DNA from: an uncultured Bacilli bacterium
GTDB lineage: Bacteria > Bacillota_I > Bacilli_A > RF39 > UBA660
Length of the DNA stretch: 42,944 nt
Assembly: GCA_934101625.1 (NCBI GenBank)
Contig: CAKORV010000006.1
Location: forward strand, 1 to 42,944
Direction of reading: 5' to 3'
Shown here: in pieces, positions 32,349 to 39,830 of the stretch
Layout of the letters: each line of letters starts with the position of its first letter
How positions within the stretch are numbered: position 1 is the stretch's first letter
Made by a program: the position numbers and the translations under genes
The notes under the pieces: model-generated
What the model was told of the DNA's origin: nothing
The model's input: only the letters and a program-made list of their open reading frames with translations
The model's database searches: none

Positions 32349-33306
32349 CTTCTTCTAACATTGTTCTTATAAATACAGCATATCCTTTATTTACCTCATC
32401 TATAACAACATGCGTTACTGCTCCGATTAATTTATTATTTTGTATAATTGGACTTCCGCTCATTCCTTGTACAATACCACCACTTAATTCTAATAGGTTT
32501 TCATCCGTTACTTCAAATGATATAGATTTATTAGTATCAATATATTTAGGATTTAAATTAGTAATATTAATTTTATATTTATTTATATTACCTCCACCTG
32601 TATCAGTTAAGATATAAGCTTCTCCTAAAGTTATGTCTTCCCACATACCAACATCAATTAAATCTTTATCAGGAATATTATTCACATTACCATAAATACC
32701 TATTTTAGTGTTTTCTAATATTGTACCAAGTTTTCTATTATAATTTATACTTGCATTTTTACTTCCAACTCTTCCATTAATGCTTCTATCAATACCACTT
32801 ACAAAAGATTCATAAATAGTACCTTTTTTAACTTCTACATTATTATTAGTCTCATTCATCATAATTTCATGTCCTAAAGCACCATATACTTTAGTAATAG
32901 GATCTATATATGTAATAGTACCTATTCCAGTAACTTTTTCTTTTACATATAATCCAGTTTTATATATACCATCAACCATAATAAGTTTTAACTTTGTATT
33001 CATTACTTTATTATTTCTTTTTATTGTTATATTTACCATATCATCTTTAATATTTTTACTTATTAAGTCAGACATTTCATTTATAGAATTAATACTAGTA
33101 TTTTCTATTTCTAATATAGTATCTCCTACTTTAAGATTTTCTTCTCCAATATAAGTTCCTTCTACTTTATAAAAGCCAACTACTACAAGGCCATTAGTTT
33201 CTATTTCAATACCTATATTCTCTCCACCAGGTATAACTTTTTCAGAATATGCCATTAAATAAAGAGGACTAATAAGTATAACTAACATCATAAATAATTT
33301 CTTCAT
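32338..33306 (-). CDS. SpoIVB-like PDZ serine peptidase (S55)
   Basis: 322 residues. A signal anchor (about 3-20) is followed by a PDZ-like domain (about 30-105: VGDTILEIENTSINSINEMSDLI). The S55 peptidase domain has YGALGHEIM, supplying the His, and GGIVQGMSGSPIIQNNKLIGAVTHV, supplying the Ser. In B. subtilis SpoIVB triggers sigma-K activation; it is about 100 residues longer there. Presence in a genome of this type, near spoIIM, ylbJ and ylbL homologues, may mean sporulation or a reused signalling protease. AGAGGTGT is the ribosome site. Confidence 0.85.
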   Translation of the reverse strand: MKKLFMMLVILISPLYLMAYSEKVIPGGENIGIEIETNGLVVVGFYKVEGTYIGEENLKVGDTILEIENTSINSINEMSDLISKNIKDDMVNITIKRNNKVMNTKLKLIMVDGIYKTGLYVKEKVTGIGTITYIDPITKVYGALGHEIMMNETNNNVEVKKGTIYESFVSGIDRSINGRVGSKNASINYNRKLGTILENTKIGIYGNVNNIPDKDLIDVGMWEDITLGEAYILTDTGGGNINKYKINITNLNPKYIDTNKSISFEVTDENLLELSGGIVQGMSGSPIIQNNKLIGAVTHVVIDEVNKGYAVFIRTMLEEGDE

Positions 33307-33341
33307 ATTACACCTCTAGTAATAGTATTAACTATTTATAA

Positions 33342-33372
33342 ATAAAAAAGCTACCAATTATTTACTTGGTAG
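33342..33372 (-). terminator. xseB terminator
   Basis: CTACCAA/TTGGTAG (33372-33366 with 33357-33351) form a perfect 7-bp stem followed by C and T6 on the minus strand. Confidence 0.85.
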
Positions 33373-33379
33373 GTTTTAC

Positions 33380-33601
33380 CTAATTTTCAGTATTAAAATC
33401 ACTCAAAGAGCCATCACTATTAAGTATTTTATTAACTGTTTCAGTAGCATTCTTAAGTTTATCAGAACAGAATTTAACATATTCCATAGCTTCAGTATAT
33501 TTTTTAACCATATCATCTAGTGGAACTTCTCCCTTTTCTAATTCTCTAATGATTGTTTCTAAACTTAATAAAGCACTTTCAAAAGTCATTTCTTTTTCCA
33601 T
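33380..33601 (-). CDS. xseB: Exodeoxyribonuclease VII small subunit
   Basis: 73 residues, the normal size. The family core is present: FESALLSLETIIRELEKGEVPLDDMVKKYTEAMEYVKFCSDKL, a helical hairpin that wraps the XseA C-terminus. It is normally directly after xseA; here a toxin-like gene and two RNA elements lie between. No promoter is seen after the RNA terminator at 33628, so its expression may depend on read-through of that terminator. Ribosome site AAAGG about ten bases upstream. Confidence 0.93.
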   Translation of the reverse strand: MEKEMTFESALLSLETIIRELEKGEVPLDDMVKKYTEAMEYVKFCSDKLKNATETVNKILNSDGSLSDFNTEN

Positions 33602-33627
33602 ATATTCCCAACCTTTCTTTTATATAT

Positions 33628-33772
33628 AAAAACTTGTCACTAAATTAATGACAAGTTATATTGACAGGCCTCTAAACACCTGTATGCGAACTCAAAGTCC
33701 GGAATCTTAAATTCATACTTAAAGTAATGAATTTCATTTTTTCATGGGCTAAATATAATTAACCCAAATTAC
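33628..33772 (-). ncRNA. Small structured RNA, copy 1 (between toxin gene and xseB)
   Basis: A promoter at 33807-33779 and a perfect 9-bp terminator (33657-33649 with 33639-33631, then T5) delimit a transcript of about 145 bases with no convincing ORF. By eye it folds into successive hairpins: TGGG/CCCA (33766-33763 with 33748-33745), an 8-bp AAATTCAT/ATGAATTT (33734-33727 with 33716-33709), GGAC/GTTC (33700-33697 with 33691-33688) and ACAGG/CCTGT (33683-33679 with 33668-33664). The 39 bases at its 3' end (33669-33631) match copy 2 with one difference. The family is not recognised. It could be a free-standing sRNA or an attenuator leader of xseB. Confidence 0.6.
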
Positions 33773-33778
33773 AATATA

Positions 33779-33807
33779 ATCATATCATTAAATATTCTTA
33801 CTGTCAA
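33779..33807 (-). promoter_or_regulatory. Promoter of small RNA copy 1
   Basis: TTGACA (33807-33802), 17 bases and TATGAT (33784-33779). The -35 begins four bases after the toxin gene's stop codon. Confidence 0.75.
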
Positions 33808-33811
33808 TCAT

Positions 33812-34417
33812 TTAGTTTGTAATTTGTAATTTTTTACTCAAAACATTATAAATTAATTTAAGTTTTTCTGGTTCTAATCTATACGATACATTTTTAGATA
33901 TATTACTCAATGGCAATATTCTATTTTTATCTATAGCCCTAATTTGAGAAGGATTTGCATAAGAAATACAAAAATATTTGTCAATTAAATTTATTAATTT
34001 TTTTATTTTTTTCAAATCTTCATCAATATGTTTTATTGAAATATTCATAACATTATCATTAATTATATAAATGTATTTTTTTAATATTGGCATACCAATC
34101 ATTATTTTCCCTTTTCCTGGTTTTGATGTTAACGGTATTGTTATAATGGATTTGTTTTTAATATTATCATTGCAAGTCAGTACTATACCAAAATGTCTAT
34201 TAGATATTTCACTGCCTATATTTACGCCATATTCAATTTTTACTATATCTCCTAGTTTATAGATTTTATGATTTTTAGACTTATATTTTAATTCAGACTC
34301 AAATATTTTAGATTCTATATAAAGCCATTTATCTAAGTGAATAAATTTTTTATTATTTGACATACATACTTTTTTGAAATTATCAAAAGCAGAATTTAAA
34401 ACATTGTTTGTGTTCAT
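33812..34417 (-). CDS. PemK/MazF-family toxin-like endoribonuclease
   Basis: 201 residues from the ATG at 34417, with GGGTG six bases upstream; the longer frame to 34435 begins in the -10 box. The PemK/MazF barrel covers about 50-170: YKLGDIVKIEYGVNIGSEISNRHFGIVLTCND, followed by ITIPLTSKPGKGK. The G-SE--N-R-GIVL pattern is the family signature. An N-terminal helical extension (1-45) and a basic C-terminal helix extend it beyond the usual 110-130. No protein antitoxin gene is adjacent. It lies between xseA and xseB and is flanked by two copies of a small RNA. Likely an mRNA interferase; RNA control is a hypothesis. Confidence 0.75.
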   Translation of the reverse strand: MNTNNVLNSAFDNFKKVCMSNNKKFIHLDKWLYIESKIFESELKYKSKNHKIYKLGDIVKIEYGVNIGSEISNRHFGIVLTCNDNIKNKSIITIPLTSKPGKGKIMIGMPILKKYIYIINDNVMNISIKHIDEDLKKIKKLINLIDKYFCISYANPSQIRAIDKNRILPLSNISKNVSYRLEPEKLKLIYNVLSKKLQITN

Positions 34418-34434
34418 TTTCATCACCCATATCA

Positions 34435-34463
34435 ATGTTAACTTATGTATAAATGTTTGTCAA
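34435..34463 (-). promoter_or_regulatory. Promoter of the toxin-like gene, TTGACAAACAT type
   Basis: TTGACA (34463-34458), 17 bases and TAACAT (34440-34435). The spacer starts AACATTTATAC, nearly as in the promoters at 1391 and 10990. It lies downstream of the small-RNA terminator, so the toxin has its own start. Confidence 0.65.
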
Positions 34464-34493
34464 TATAATGTTTGCTATTTTAAGATACTTTAA

Positions 34494-34615
34494 AGAAAAC
34501 TTGTCACTAGATTAATGACAAGTTATATTGACAGGCTCGTATAAACGAGCAGTTTCCATGAACATAAAGTTCCAAAATCTGAGATCCATGATTGCACTAG
34601 GCAATCCCGAATTAC
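34494..34615 (-). ncRNA. Small structured RNA, copy 2 (between xseA and toxin gene)
   Basis: Same plan as copy 1: promoter 34650-34622, transcript of about 120 bases, terminator with the same 9-bp stem (34524-34516 with 34506-34498). Hairpins are GATTGC/GCAATC (34606-34601 with 34595-34590), GAAC/GTTC (34572-34569 with 34563-34560) and GCTCGT/ACGAGC (34550-34545 with 34540-34535). The last hairpin keeps the position of copy 1's ACAGG/CCTGT but with different sequence, so structure rather than sequence is conserved. The 3' 39 bases differ from copy 1 at one position. No convincing ORF. Confidence 0.6.
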
Positions 34616-34621
34616 AATACA

Positions 34622-34650
34622 ATCTTATTATAAAATAGTTCACTTGTCAA
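34622..34650 (-). promoter_or_regulatory. Promoter of small RNA copy 2
   Basis: TTGACA (34650-34645), 17 bases and TAAGAT (34627-34622), starting three bases after the xseA stop. The bases after the -10 match those of copy 1 (ATTGTAATT then GGG). Confidence 0.65.
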
Positions 34651-34653
34651 AAA

Positions 34654-35841
34654 CTATTTCACAACGCTATCTATACTTCCATCACTCATTTTAGTAGTTA
34701 ATGTATCTCCTGTTTTAATATCTTTAACACTCTTTACTATTATGCCATTACAAGTAGTAACAGAATACCCTTTTTTTAGTATATTCAAAGGATTTAACAG
34801 TTCTAACTTAGTTTTTAAATTATCTAACATAGTTTGTTTTCTTTCTAAATCATAACCAATATTTCTATTTAATTTTTCTATTAAATTATCTAGTTTTTGC
34901 TCCTCACTTTGATACATATTTGTAGGATTATTTAAAATATAATTATTTTTATATTTATCTAAAACTTCTTCATAATTAGAAAGTTTCTTAGTTATAACAC
35001 TAACTATTCTTGCTTTATAATCATTTAAATACCTAATAATTTCTAATTTATTTGGAACAACTAATTCAGCTGCTGCGGTAGGTGTAGGTGCTCTTAGGTC
35101 TGCTACAAAATCACTTATTGTATAATCTATCTCATGTCCAACAGCACTTACTACAGGCTTGTTTGTTATATATATTTGTCTAGCCACTATTTCTTCATTA
35201 AAGGCCCATAAGTCTTCAATAGATCCTCCACCTCTACCTAAAATAATTACATCTACATCACTTTCATCAGCCTTTTTAAGCATTCTAACAATATTTTCTT
35301 TAGCTCCTTCTCCTTGTACTAATGTAGGAAATAAAATTATTTCAGTTAAAGGAAATCTTCTGTTAATTGTACTTATTATATCTTTAACGGCTGCTCCGGT
35401 AGATGCAGTAATTACTCCAACTTTTTTAGGTATTCTAGGTAATTTCTTTTTAATATTTGGATCAAATAATCCTTCACTTGCCAGTTTTTTCTTTAACTCT
35501 TCAAACAAAATATATAAGTTACCTACTCCATCTTCTTTCATATCAGTAACAGTTATCTGATAATTTCCACCAGACACAAATACACTAATTTTGCCCTTAA
35601 CATCAACACTCATTCCATCTTTAGGAACAAAATCTAATCCATAGTTTTTATAATTAAACATAACAGCATTAATCTTACTATTTTCATCTTTTAAACTAAA
35701 GTATAGGTGCCCTCTAGTATGAAACTTTAAATTACTTATTTCTCCTTTAACATGAACATAAGACAAAAACTCGTCTCTATCCAAGACGGTTTTAATATAA
35801 TTATTTACATCACTTACACTCAAATAGATATCTCTATTCAT
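34654..35841 (-). CDS. xseA: Exodeoxyribonuclease VII large subunit
   Basis: Catalytic subunit of exonuclease VII, degrading single-stranded DNA. 395 residues from the ATG at 35841, supported by GGAG seven bases upstream and the usual MNRDIYLSVSDVNNYIK start; an ATG at 35853 is possible. The OB domain (1-100) has HVKGEISNLKFHTRGHLYFSLKD. The catalytic part has GVITASTGAAVKDI, GRGGGSIEDLWAFNEE and GHEIDYTISDFVADLRAPTPTAAAE, then a coiled-coil C-terminus. It overlaps the end of nusB by eight bases. Confidence 0.95.
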   Translation of the reverse strand: MNRDIYLSVSDVNNYIKTVLDRDEFLSYVHVKGEISNLKFHTRGHLYFSLKDENSKINAVMFNYKNYGLDFVPKDGMSVDVKGKISVFVSGGNYQITVTDMKEDGVGNLYILFEELKKKLASEGLFDPNIKKKLPRIPKKVGVITASTGAAVKDIISTINRRFPLTEIILFPTLVQGEGAKENIVRMLKKADESDVDVIILGRGGGSIEDLWAFNEEIVARQIYITNKPVVSAVGHEIDYTISDFVADLRAPTPTAAAELVVPNKLEIIRYLNDYKARIVSVITKKLSNYEEVLDKYKNNYILNNPTNMYQSEEQKLDNLIEKLNRNIGYDLERKQTMLDNLKTKLELLNPLNILKKGYSVTTCNGIIVKSVKDIKTGDTLTTKMSDGSIDSVVK

Positions 35842-36241
35842 TAATTTCTCCATCACGAATATTATCTAAAACAGCATTAAGCATTTTAGTTACTTTTTCA
35901 TCACTATATTTTTTAGATAATTCTATACCTTCATTTATACTAACAACATGTGGTGTATTTGTATATAATAATTCATATGTACTCATTCTAAATATTGCTT
36001 TATCGATATTTCCTAATCTAGATATTGTCCAATCTTTCATATATTTATTAATTAATTCATCTAATTCACTTTCGTGATTTAAAACACCATTAACTATTTC
36101 TAATATAAATTTATCTTCATTAGCTTTATTTTCTTCTAAAACACTTTCTAATTCATATTCCATATTTTCACTTCTATATACATTGATTTGATATAGAATA
36201 GTCATAATATTTTCTCTTAATTCACTTCTCGTTTTCTTCAT
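35834..36241 (-). CDS. nusB: Transcription antitermination factor NusB
   Basis: 135 residues, all-helical, binding boxA RNA with S10 during rRNA transcription. It starts KKTRSELRENIMTILYQINV, and the C-terminal half has the diagnostic DKAIFRMSTYELLY and VSINEGIELSKKYSDEKVTKMLNAVLDNI. The nusB-xseA order is standard in Firmicutes. TAGGAG precedes the ATG. Confidence 0.95.
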   Translation of the reverse strand: MKKTRSELRENIMTILYQINVYRSENMEYELESVLEENKANEDKFILEIVNGVLNHESELDELINKYMKDWTISRLGNIDKAIFRMSTYELLYTNTPHVVSINEGIELSKKYSDEKVTKMLNAVLDNIRDGEINE

Positions 36242-36256
36242 AATTCCAACTCCTAC

Positions 36257-36265
36257 ATAATTATA
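36257..36265 (-). promoter_or_regulatory. Extended -10 of the nusB operon
   Basis: TGGTATAAT read leftwards, with the hexamer at 36265-36260 and a poor -35 (TAGATA). Confidence 0.5.
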
Positions 36266-36288
36266 CCAGTTTTATTTGAAAATATCTA

Positions 36289-36690
36289 TCACAAAGTGTA
36301 AGAATTAATATCATATTCTGAATTTTCATTATTAGTAAATGTATTATTATGTAAGTTTAGATATCCAACTATATTTTCTTTAGGTATTACGTACATATTT
36401 CCATGCTTTTTTACTAATGTATTTTCTTCTCCTATCATGCTTGCCACGATTACCATTAAATCTTTATTTCTTGTTTGAGGACTACCTAATTTATTAGTTA
36501 CGTATCCTTCAGGATCTAAATAAAAGCTTTCTTCTAATGGATTAACAGCACTAAATAGTCTATTATCTTCTAAAATAATTCCATTATCATTTATATTATC
36601 TCCTTTATCTACCTCGGTTAGATGAACGAAAAATGTAACATCATCACTTCTTAAGGCATCCATTGCTTCACTTAATTCATAAATATCCAT
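36289..36690 (-). CDS. Unknown 133-residue acidic protein after ylbL
   Basis: No family recognised. It is acidic and soluble. The stretch DVTFFVHLTEVDKGDNINDNGIILEDNRLFSA recalls the H-x-T...NG start of ADP-ribosyltransferase-like folds, but no catalytic Glu pattern follows and the protein is too short for confidence. The C-terminus is Asn-rich. It starts ten bases after the ylbL stop with GGAGAG as ribosome site, so it is in the ylbL transcript. Confidence 0.55.
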   Translation of the reverse strand: MDIYELSEAMDALRSDDVTFFVHLTEVDKGDNINDNGIILEDNRLFSAVNPLEESFYLDPEGYVTNKLGSPQTRNKDLMVIVASMIGEENTLVKKHGNMYVIPKENIVGYLNLHNNTFTNNENSEYDINSYTL

Positions 36691-36700
36691 AAACTCTCTC

Positions 36701-37708
36701 CTATATATTCTTTAAACTTTCTAAAACTCCTTCAAAAGTTTCTGCTTTAATTAATTTTATTTTATAATTATTTTCTTTTACTAATGTTTCTGCTTCTTCA
36801 TAATTTCCAGTTGGTACTATAAATACATCAGCTTTATTTTTAACAGCCCCACTCAATTTATATTTAACTCCACCTATTTCTCCGACTGAACCATCAAGAT
36901 TCATTGTACCAGTGCCAGCGATAGTTTTACCTTTAGTAATATCTTCTTTCACTATACTATTATATATTTCTAAAGCACTCATAAGTCCACCAGAAGCACC
37001 ACTTTCATTATTACTATAATTAAATTTAATAGTTCTATCAGTACTAACTTTAATAGCATTTACTAAATACATTCCAATTAATTTCTTTCCATCACTTTCA
37101 TAAATAGTACCAGTCTTAATCTTTTCTTTTCCATTATTTATAACACTAAATTCTAGTGTATCATTTACTTCATGTTCATTTATAATATTTGTTAAATCTT
37201 CAAAAGTACTAATACTTTTTCCATCAACTTTTTTAATTATATCTCCAACTTTTAAATCAGTCTTAGCACTTTCAAATACATAGTATACAGTTAAATCATT
37301 TTTATCAATTTTATAAGGCTCTTTAGCATATTCAAAAGCAACTTTAATAGCTATTTCATTAACATTCTCTAAATCTATTTGTCCTCTTTTTAGAATATCT
37401 TCATAGTCTTCATTTTCTATTCTTTCATCATCTAAACTAACTAAATCCCAACTAGGTATAACTTTGCTTAAAAGCACAAATGGAATAATACCTTTCTTAG
37501 CATTTACATAAGTTAAATTAAAAGTTCCTTTATTTTTATATTCATTATCTATTTCTATTCTATCGTTTAAATCACTTAATCCACCGGGTGTATATATTTC
37601 ATAATCTAATTTAAATGTAAATAAAAATATTAAAATACCATATACTATCAATATTTTATAATTATCTTTTATAAATTTCTTAATTTTATCATATACTTTA
37701 TTAGACAT
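36701..37708 (-). CDS. ylbL: YlbL-like PDZ/Lon-type (S16) membrane protease
   Basis: 335 residues. A membrane anchor (about 18-34) followed by YTPGGLSDL is typical. A PDZ domain (about 140-205: LKVGDIIKKVDGKSISTFEDLTNII) precedes a Lon-type S16 domain. The catalytic Ser is in ESGASGGLMSAL and the Lys in GEIGGVKYKLSGA, with GTMNLDGSVGEIGG between. In B. subtilis YlbL degrades a DNA-damage checkpoint inhibitor. The divergent neighbour ylbJ is also its neighbour there. Ribosome site GGAGAG. Confidence 0.9.
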   Translation of the reverse strand: MSNKVYDKIKKFIKDNYKILIVYGILIFLFTFKLDYEIYTPGGLSDLNDRIEIDNEYKNKGTFNLTYVNAKKGIIPFVLLSKVIPSWDLVSLDDERIENEDYEDILKRGQIDLENVNEIAIKVAFEYAKEPYKIDKNDLTVYYVFESAKTDLKVGDIIKKVDGKSISTFEDLTNIINEHEVNDTLEFSVINNGKEKIKTGTIYESDGKKLIGMYLVNAIKVSTDRTIKFNYSNNESGASGGLMSALEIYNSIVKEDITKGKTIAGTGTMNLDGSVGEIGGVKYKLSGAVKNKADVFIVPTGNYEEAETLVKENNYKIKLIKAETFEGVLESLKNI

Positions 37709-37723
37709 TTTTACTCTCCATTA

Positions 37724-37732
37724 ATAATTATA
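37724..37732 (-). promoter_or_regulatory. Extended -10 of ylbL
   Basis: TATAAT (37732-37727) preceded by TGT on the minus strand; no good -35. The CACAAAGGTGTG region between the two divergent genes overlaps it. Confidence 0.45.
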
Positions 37733-37751
37733 ACACAAAGGTGTGATATTT

Positions 37752-38648
37752 ATGTTAAATAAATTAAAAAAATTATTTATATTTCTAACATTTACTTTAT
37801 TGATTTTTACATTTATAAATAATTCAAATATTATAATTGATTCAGTAAATGTAAGTATTAACTTATTTATTAAAAATTTATTTGTAAGTTTGTTTCCATT
37901 TTTTTTATTAGCTGATTTCCTTATTAATTATAATTATGTCTATTATTTAAGCAAGATATTTAAATTTAAATATAGTTATGTTATTTTAATGTGTATGCTT
38001 TCCGGTCTACCTAGTAATGCAAAGTATATTAGTAAACTTTTAGAAAATAATCAAATAAATAAGGAAGATGCAGAAATTCTTATGAGTGTAACATTTTTTC
38101 CTAATCCAATGTTTGTTGTTGTTTCTATTGGAGTACTAGTATTTAATAGCACTTTTACAGGTATAGTAATGCTTTTAAATATATATTTATCTAATATAAT
38201 ATTTTATTTAATGAAGTATAAGAAATTAACTAAAAATAATATTAAAATAAATAATAATCAATTATCTTTTTCTAGTCTATTAAAATCATCTATATTAAAT
38301 AATATGAATACTTTAATAGTAATTCTAGGCACTATAGTTTTTTTTACTACTATAACTAATATATTGTTTAATTATATTGAAATACCTTTAGTATTTGAAA
38401 GTATTATTACATCAATATTTGAAATGACAAGTGGTATAAAAAAGATTAGTGATTTAACTATATCTACTAATCTTAAATATATACTTATTTCATCTTCTTT
38501 ATCTTTATCAGGGCTTTCTATACTTGTTCAAGCATCAAGTATGTTAAGTAATTATAATCTTGATTTTAAATCAATAATAAAGAACAAATTAATTATATTA
38601 TTACTGAATATAACTACCAACTATATCTATATTAAATTCTTGATGTAA
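37752..38648 (+). CDS. ylbJ: YlbJ-like sporulation integral membrane protein (SpoVV family)
   Basis: 298 residues from the ATG at 37752, with AAAGGTG upstream; the GTG at 37743 lies in that site. Seven or eight membrane helices of the nucleoside-recognition/gate type, with the family block MLSGLPSNAKYISKLLENNQI and FFPNPMFVVVSIG. In B. subtilis YlbJ/SpoVV moves dipicolinic acid into the forespore. Divergent from ylbL. Its last 48 bases overlap, tail to tail, the prepilin-like gene on the other strand. Confidence 0.83.
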   Translation: MLNKLKKLFIFLTFTLLIFTFINNSNIIIDSVNVSINLFIKNLFVSLFPFFLLADFLINYNYVYYLSKIFKFKYSYVILMCMLSGLPSNAKYISKLLENNQINKEDAEILMSVTFFPNPMFVVVSIGVLVFNSTFTGIVMLLNIYLSNIIFYLMKYKKLTKNNIKINNNQLSFSSLLKSSILNNMNTLIVILGTIVFFTTITNILFNYIEIPLVFESIITSIFEMTSGIKKISDLTISTNLKYILISSSLSLSGLSILVQASSMLSNYNLDFKSIIKNKLIILLLNITTNYIYIKFLM

Positions 38649-39116
38649 TTGAATTGGTAAAGTTATGTAAAAAAATTGTTGATACTGATTTATTTCAATT
38701 GGTTCAAATAAATATTTATCAGGTAGTTTTTTTCTGAATTCAACTATAACATTACTAGTATCTGTGATGTTTTCATATTGAATTGTATCATATACACCAT
38801 CACTGTTTTTTATAAGTGATATTTTTTTAACCATATCATCGCCTAGTGAAATAGCCACGTTATCAGTTGTTACACTACAAGTATAAGTACAATTATATCC
38901 GGAACAACAACTTATATTAGATACCCGCTTTTTTCTAATATCTTCATTTATATATTTAGCTATTGTATTTCTTAAAATAACCATTTCTGTATCATCTTTT
39001 ACTCCATCTTCATTTTTTCTTATAGTTATAAGAAAATTGAACAAAAATGCCATTATAAGAGAAAGTAAAGCAATTGAAATTGTTAATTCTATCAAAGTAA
39101 ATCCTTTTTTATTCAT
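38601..39116 (-). CDS. Prepilin-like protein (GFTLIEL class)
   Basis: 171 residues from the ATG at 39116, which follows GAGGAGCG. MNKKGFTLIELTISIALLSLIMAFL is split here as a short basic leader, the cleavage/methylation site G-FTLIE, and a hydrophobic helix: a type IV prepilin signal cut by PilD/ComC-type peptidase. The pilin body has a Cys cluster (SCCSGYNC then YTC). It is the third gene of a three-gene pilin operon and resembles minor pseudopilins (ComG type). No pilus motor genes lie in the window. Confidence 0.82.
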   Translation of the reverse strand: MNKKGFTLIELTISIALLSLIMAFLFNFLITIRKNEDGVKDDTEMVILRNTIAKYINEDIRKKRVSNISCCSGYNCTYTCSVTTDNVAISLGDDMVKKISLIKNSDGVYDTIQYENITDTSNVIVEFRKKLPDKYLFEPIEINQYQQFFYITLPIQLHQEFNIDIVGSYIQ

Positions 39117-39118
39117 AA

Positions 39119-39586
39119 TTAATGCGCTCCTCGCCATAACTTTAATGAACTATAATAGTTCTTATTATTTCTTCTATATTGAATAATTATTGTTGAACCT
39201 TCACTACTTATAGTTTTCAAATATTGTTTTAATGAATTCGGTAATTCATCTGAGTTTTCATCTAGCAATGACTGAGTAGAATATTGTACCAAATACACAT
39301 TTTCTACTCCGTAGAAAGGAAATATACCACTGCATTCACTAGACATATATGTTGTACAATTACTTTGATTAAGTTTTACATAATTAGTAGTTACATCCCA
39401 AAACCAATTTGATATTACATAATCTCTTATAATATCTGTTTTATATAAATCACCAATAGAATCATAATTAGCACGTGCATCTATATTACTTGTTACTTTT
39501 ACATATGCTGAATAGATAGTTAGGACGGAAACAGTAACTACAACTACAACCAGTAAAGTTTCTAAAAAAACAAACCCTTTTTTCAT
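39119..39586 (-). CDS. Prepilin-like protein (GFVFLET class)
   Basis: 155 residues. KKGFVFLETLLVVVVVTVSVL is a prepilin-type N-terminus with Glu at +5 after the Gly/Phe junction. The body has two Cys (SNCTTYMSSECSG) that could pair. Its ATG overlaps the stop of the first gene (ATGA), and the third gene begins two bases after its stop. Probably a minor pilin or pseudopilin. Confidence 0.78.
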   Translation of the reverse strand: MKKGFVFLETLLVVVVVTVSVLTIYSAYVKVTSNIDARANYDSIGDLYKTDIIRDYVISNWFWDVTTNYVKLNQSNCTTYMSSECSGIFPFYGVENVYLVQYSTQSLLDENSDELPNSLKQYLKTISSEGSTIIIQYRRNNKNYYSSLKLWRGAH

Positions 39587-39750
39587 TCGTGATCCACCTT
39601 CTCATTAAGTATATTTTTAACTTCCATAACTTGTTTATTAGCAATCTTGTCTCTATAAGTATAAAGTTGAAGTAAAGAAAGCATAATTATCATAAATACT
39701 ATTATGAATGAATACACAAGTGCTGTAGAAACAAACCCTTTTTTCTTCAT
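39583..39750 (-). CDS. Short prepilin-like peptide, first gene of the pilin operon
   Basis: 55 residues: ATG at 39750, stop TGA at 39585-39583, with AGGTGAT five to ten bases upstream. It begins MKKKGFVSTALVYSFIIVF, a basic leader, G-F junction and one hydrophobic helix, but without the Glu at +5. A helical tail (QLYTYRDKIANKQVMEV) follows. Its stop overlaps the next gene's start (ATGA), which strongly supports it. Likely a small pseudopilin or assembly partner. Confidence 0.78.
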   Translation of the reverse strand: MKKKGFVSTALVYSFIIVFMIIMLSLLQLYTYRDKIANKQVMEVKNILNEKVDHE

Positions 39751-39771
39751 ATAATCACCTACTATACTTAT

Positions 39772-39780
39772 AGTATATCA
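39772..39780 (-). promoter_or_regulatory. Extended -10 of the pilin operon
   Basis: TGATATACT on the minus strand (hexamer 39777-39772). The palindrome TATACT TAT AGTATA (39763-39777) overlaps it. A TTTAAT 16 bases upstream is a weak -35. Confidence 0.5.
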
Positions 39781-39802
39781 CAAATATATAATAATTAAAA
39801 AT

Positions 39803-39830
39803 ATAAAAAGAAACTTTTTTAAGTTTCTTT
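39803..39830 (-). terminator. Terminator of the surface-protein operon
   Basis: AAAGAAACTT/AAGTTTCTTT (39830-39821 with 39816-39807), perfect 10-bp stem with a four-base loop, followed by T residues on the minus strand. It includes the stop codon. Confidence 0.85.

Noticed and set aside
33628..34615. Reading the twin elements as T-box, SRP, 6S, tmRNA or a known riboswitch
   Set aside because: No T-box GGTGG motif, SRP tetraloop region, or recognised aptamer consensus could be found by eye. Bases near the -10 can pair with CAATATAA before the terminator, but the predicted start falls inside that stretch, so a closed multi-branch leader is unproven.
36289..36690. Naming the 133-residue protein an ADP-ribosyltransferase
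   Set aside because: Only an H-x-T...NG start resembles the fold; no catalytic residues can be placed.
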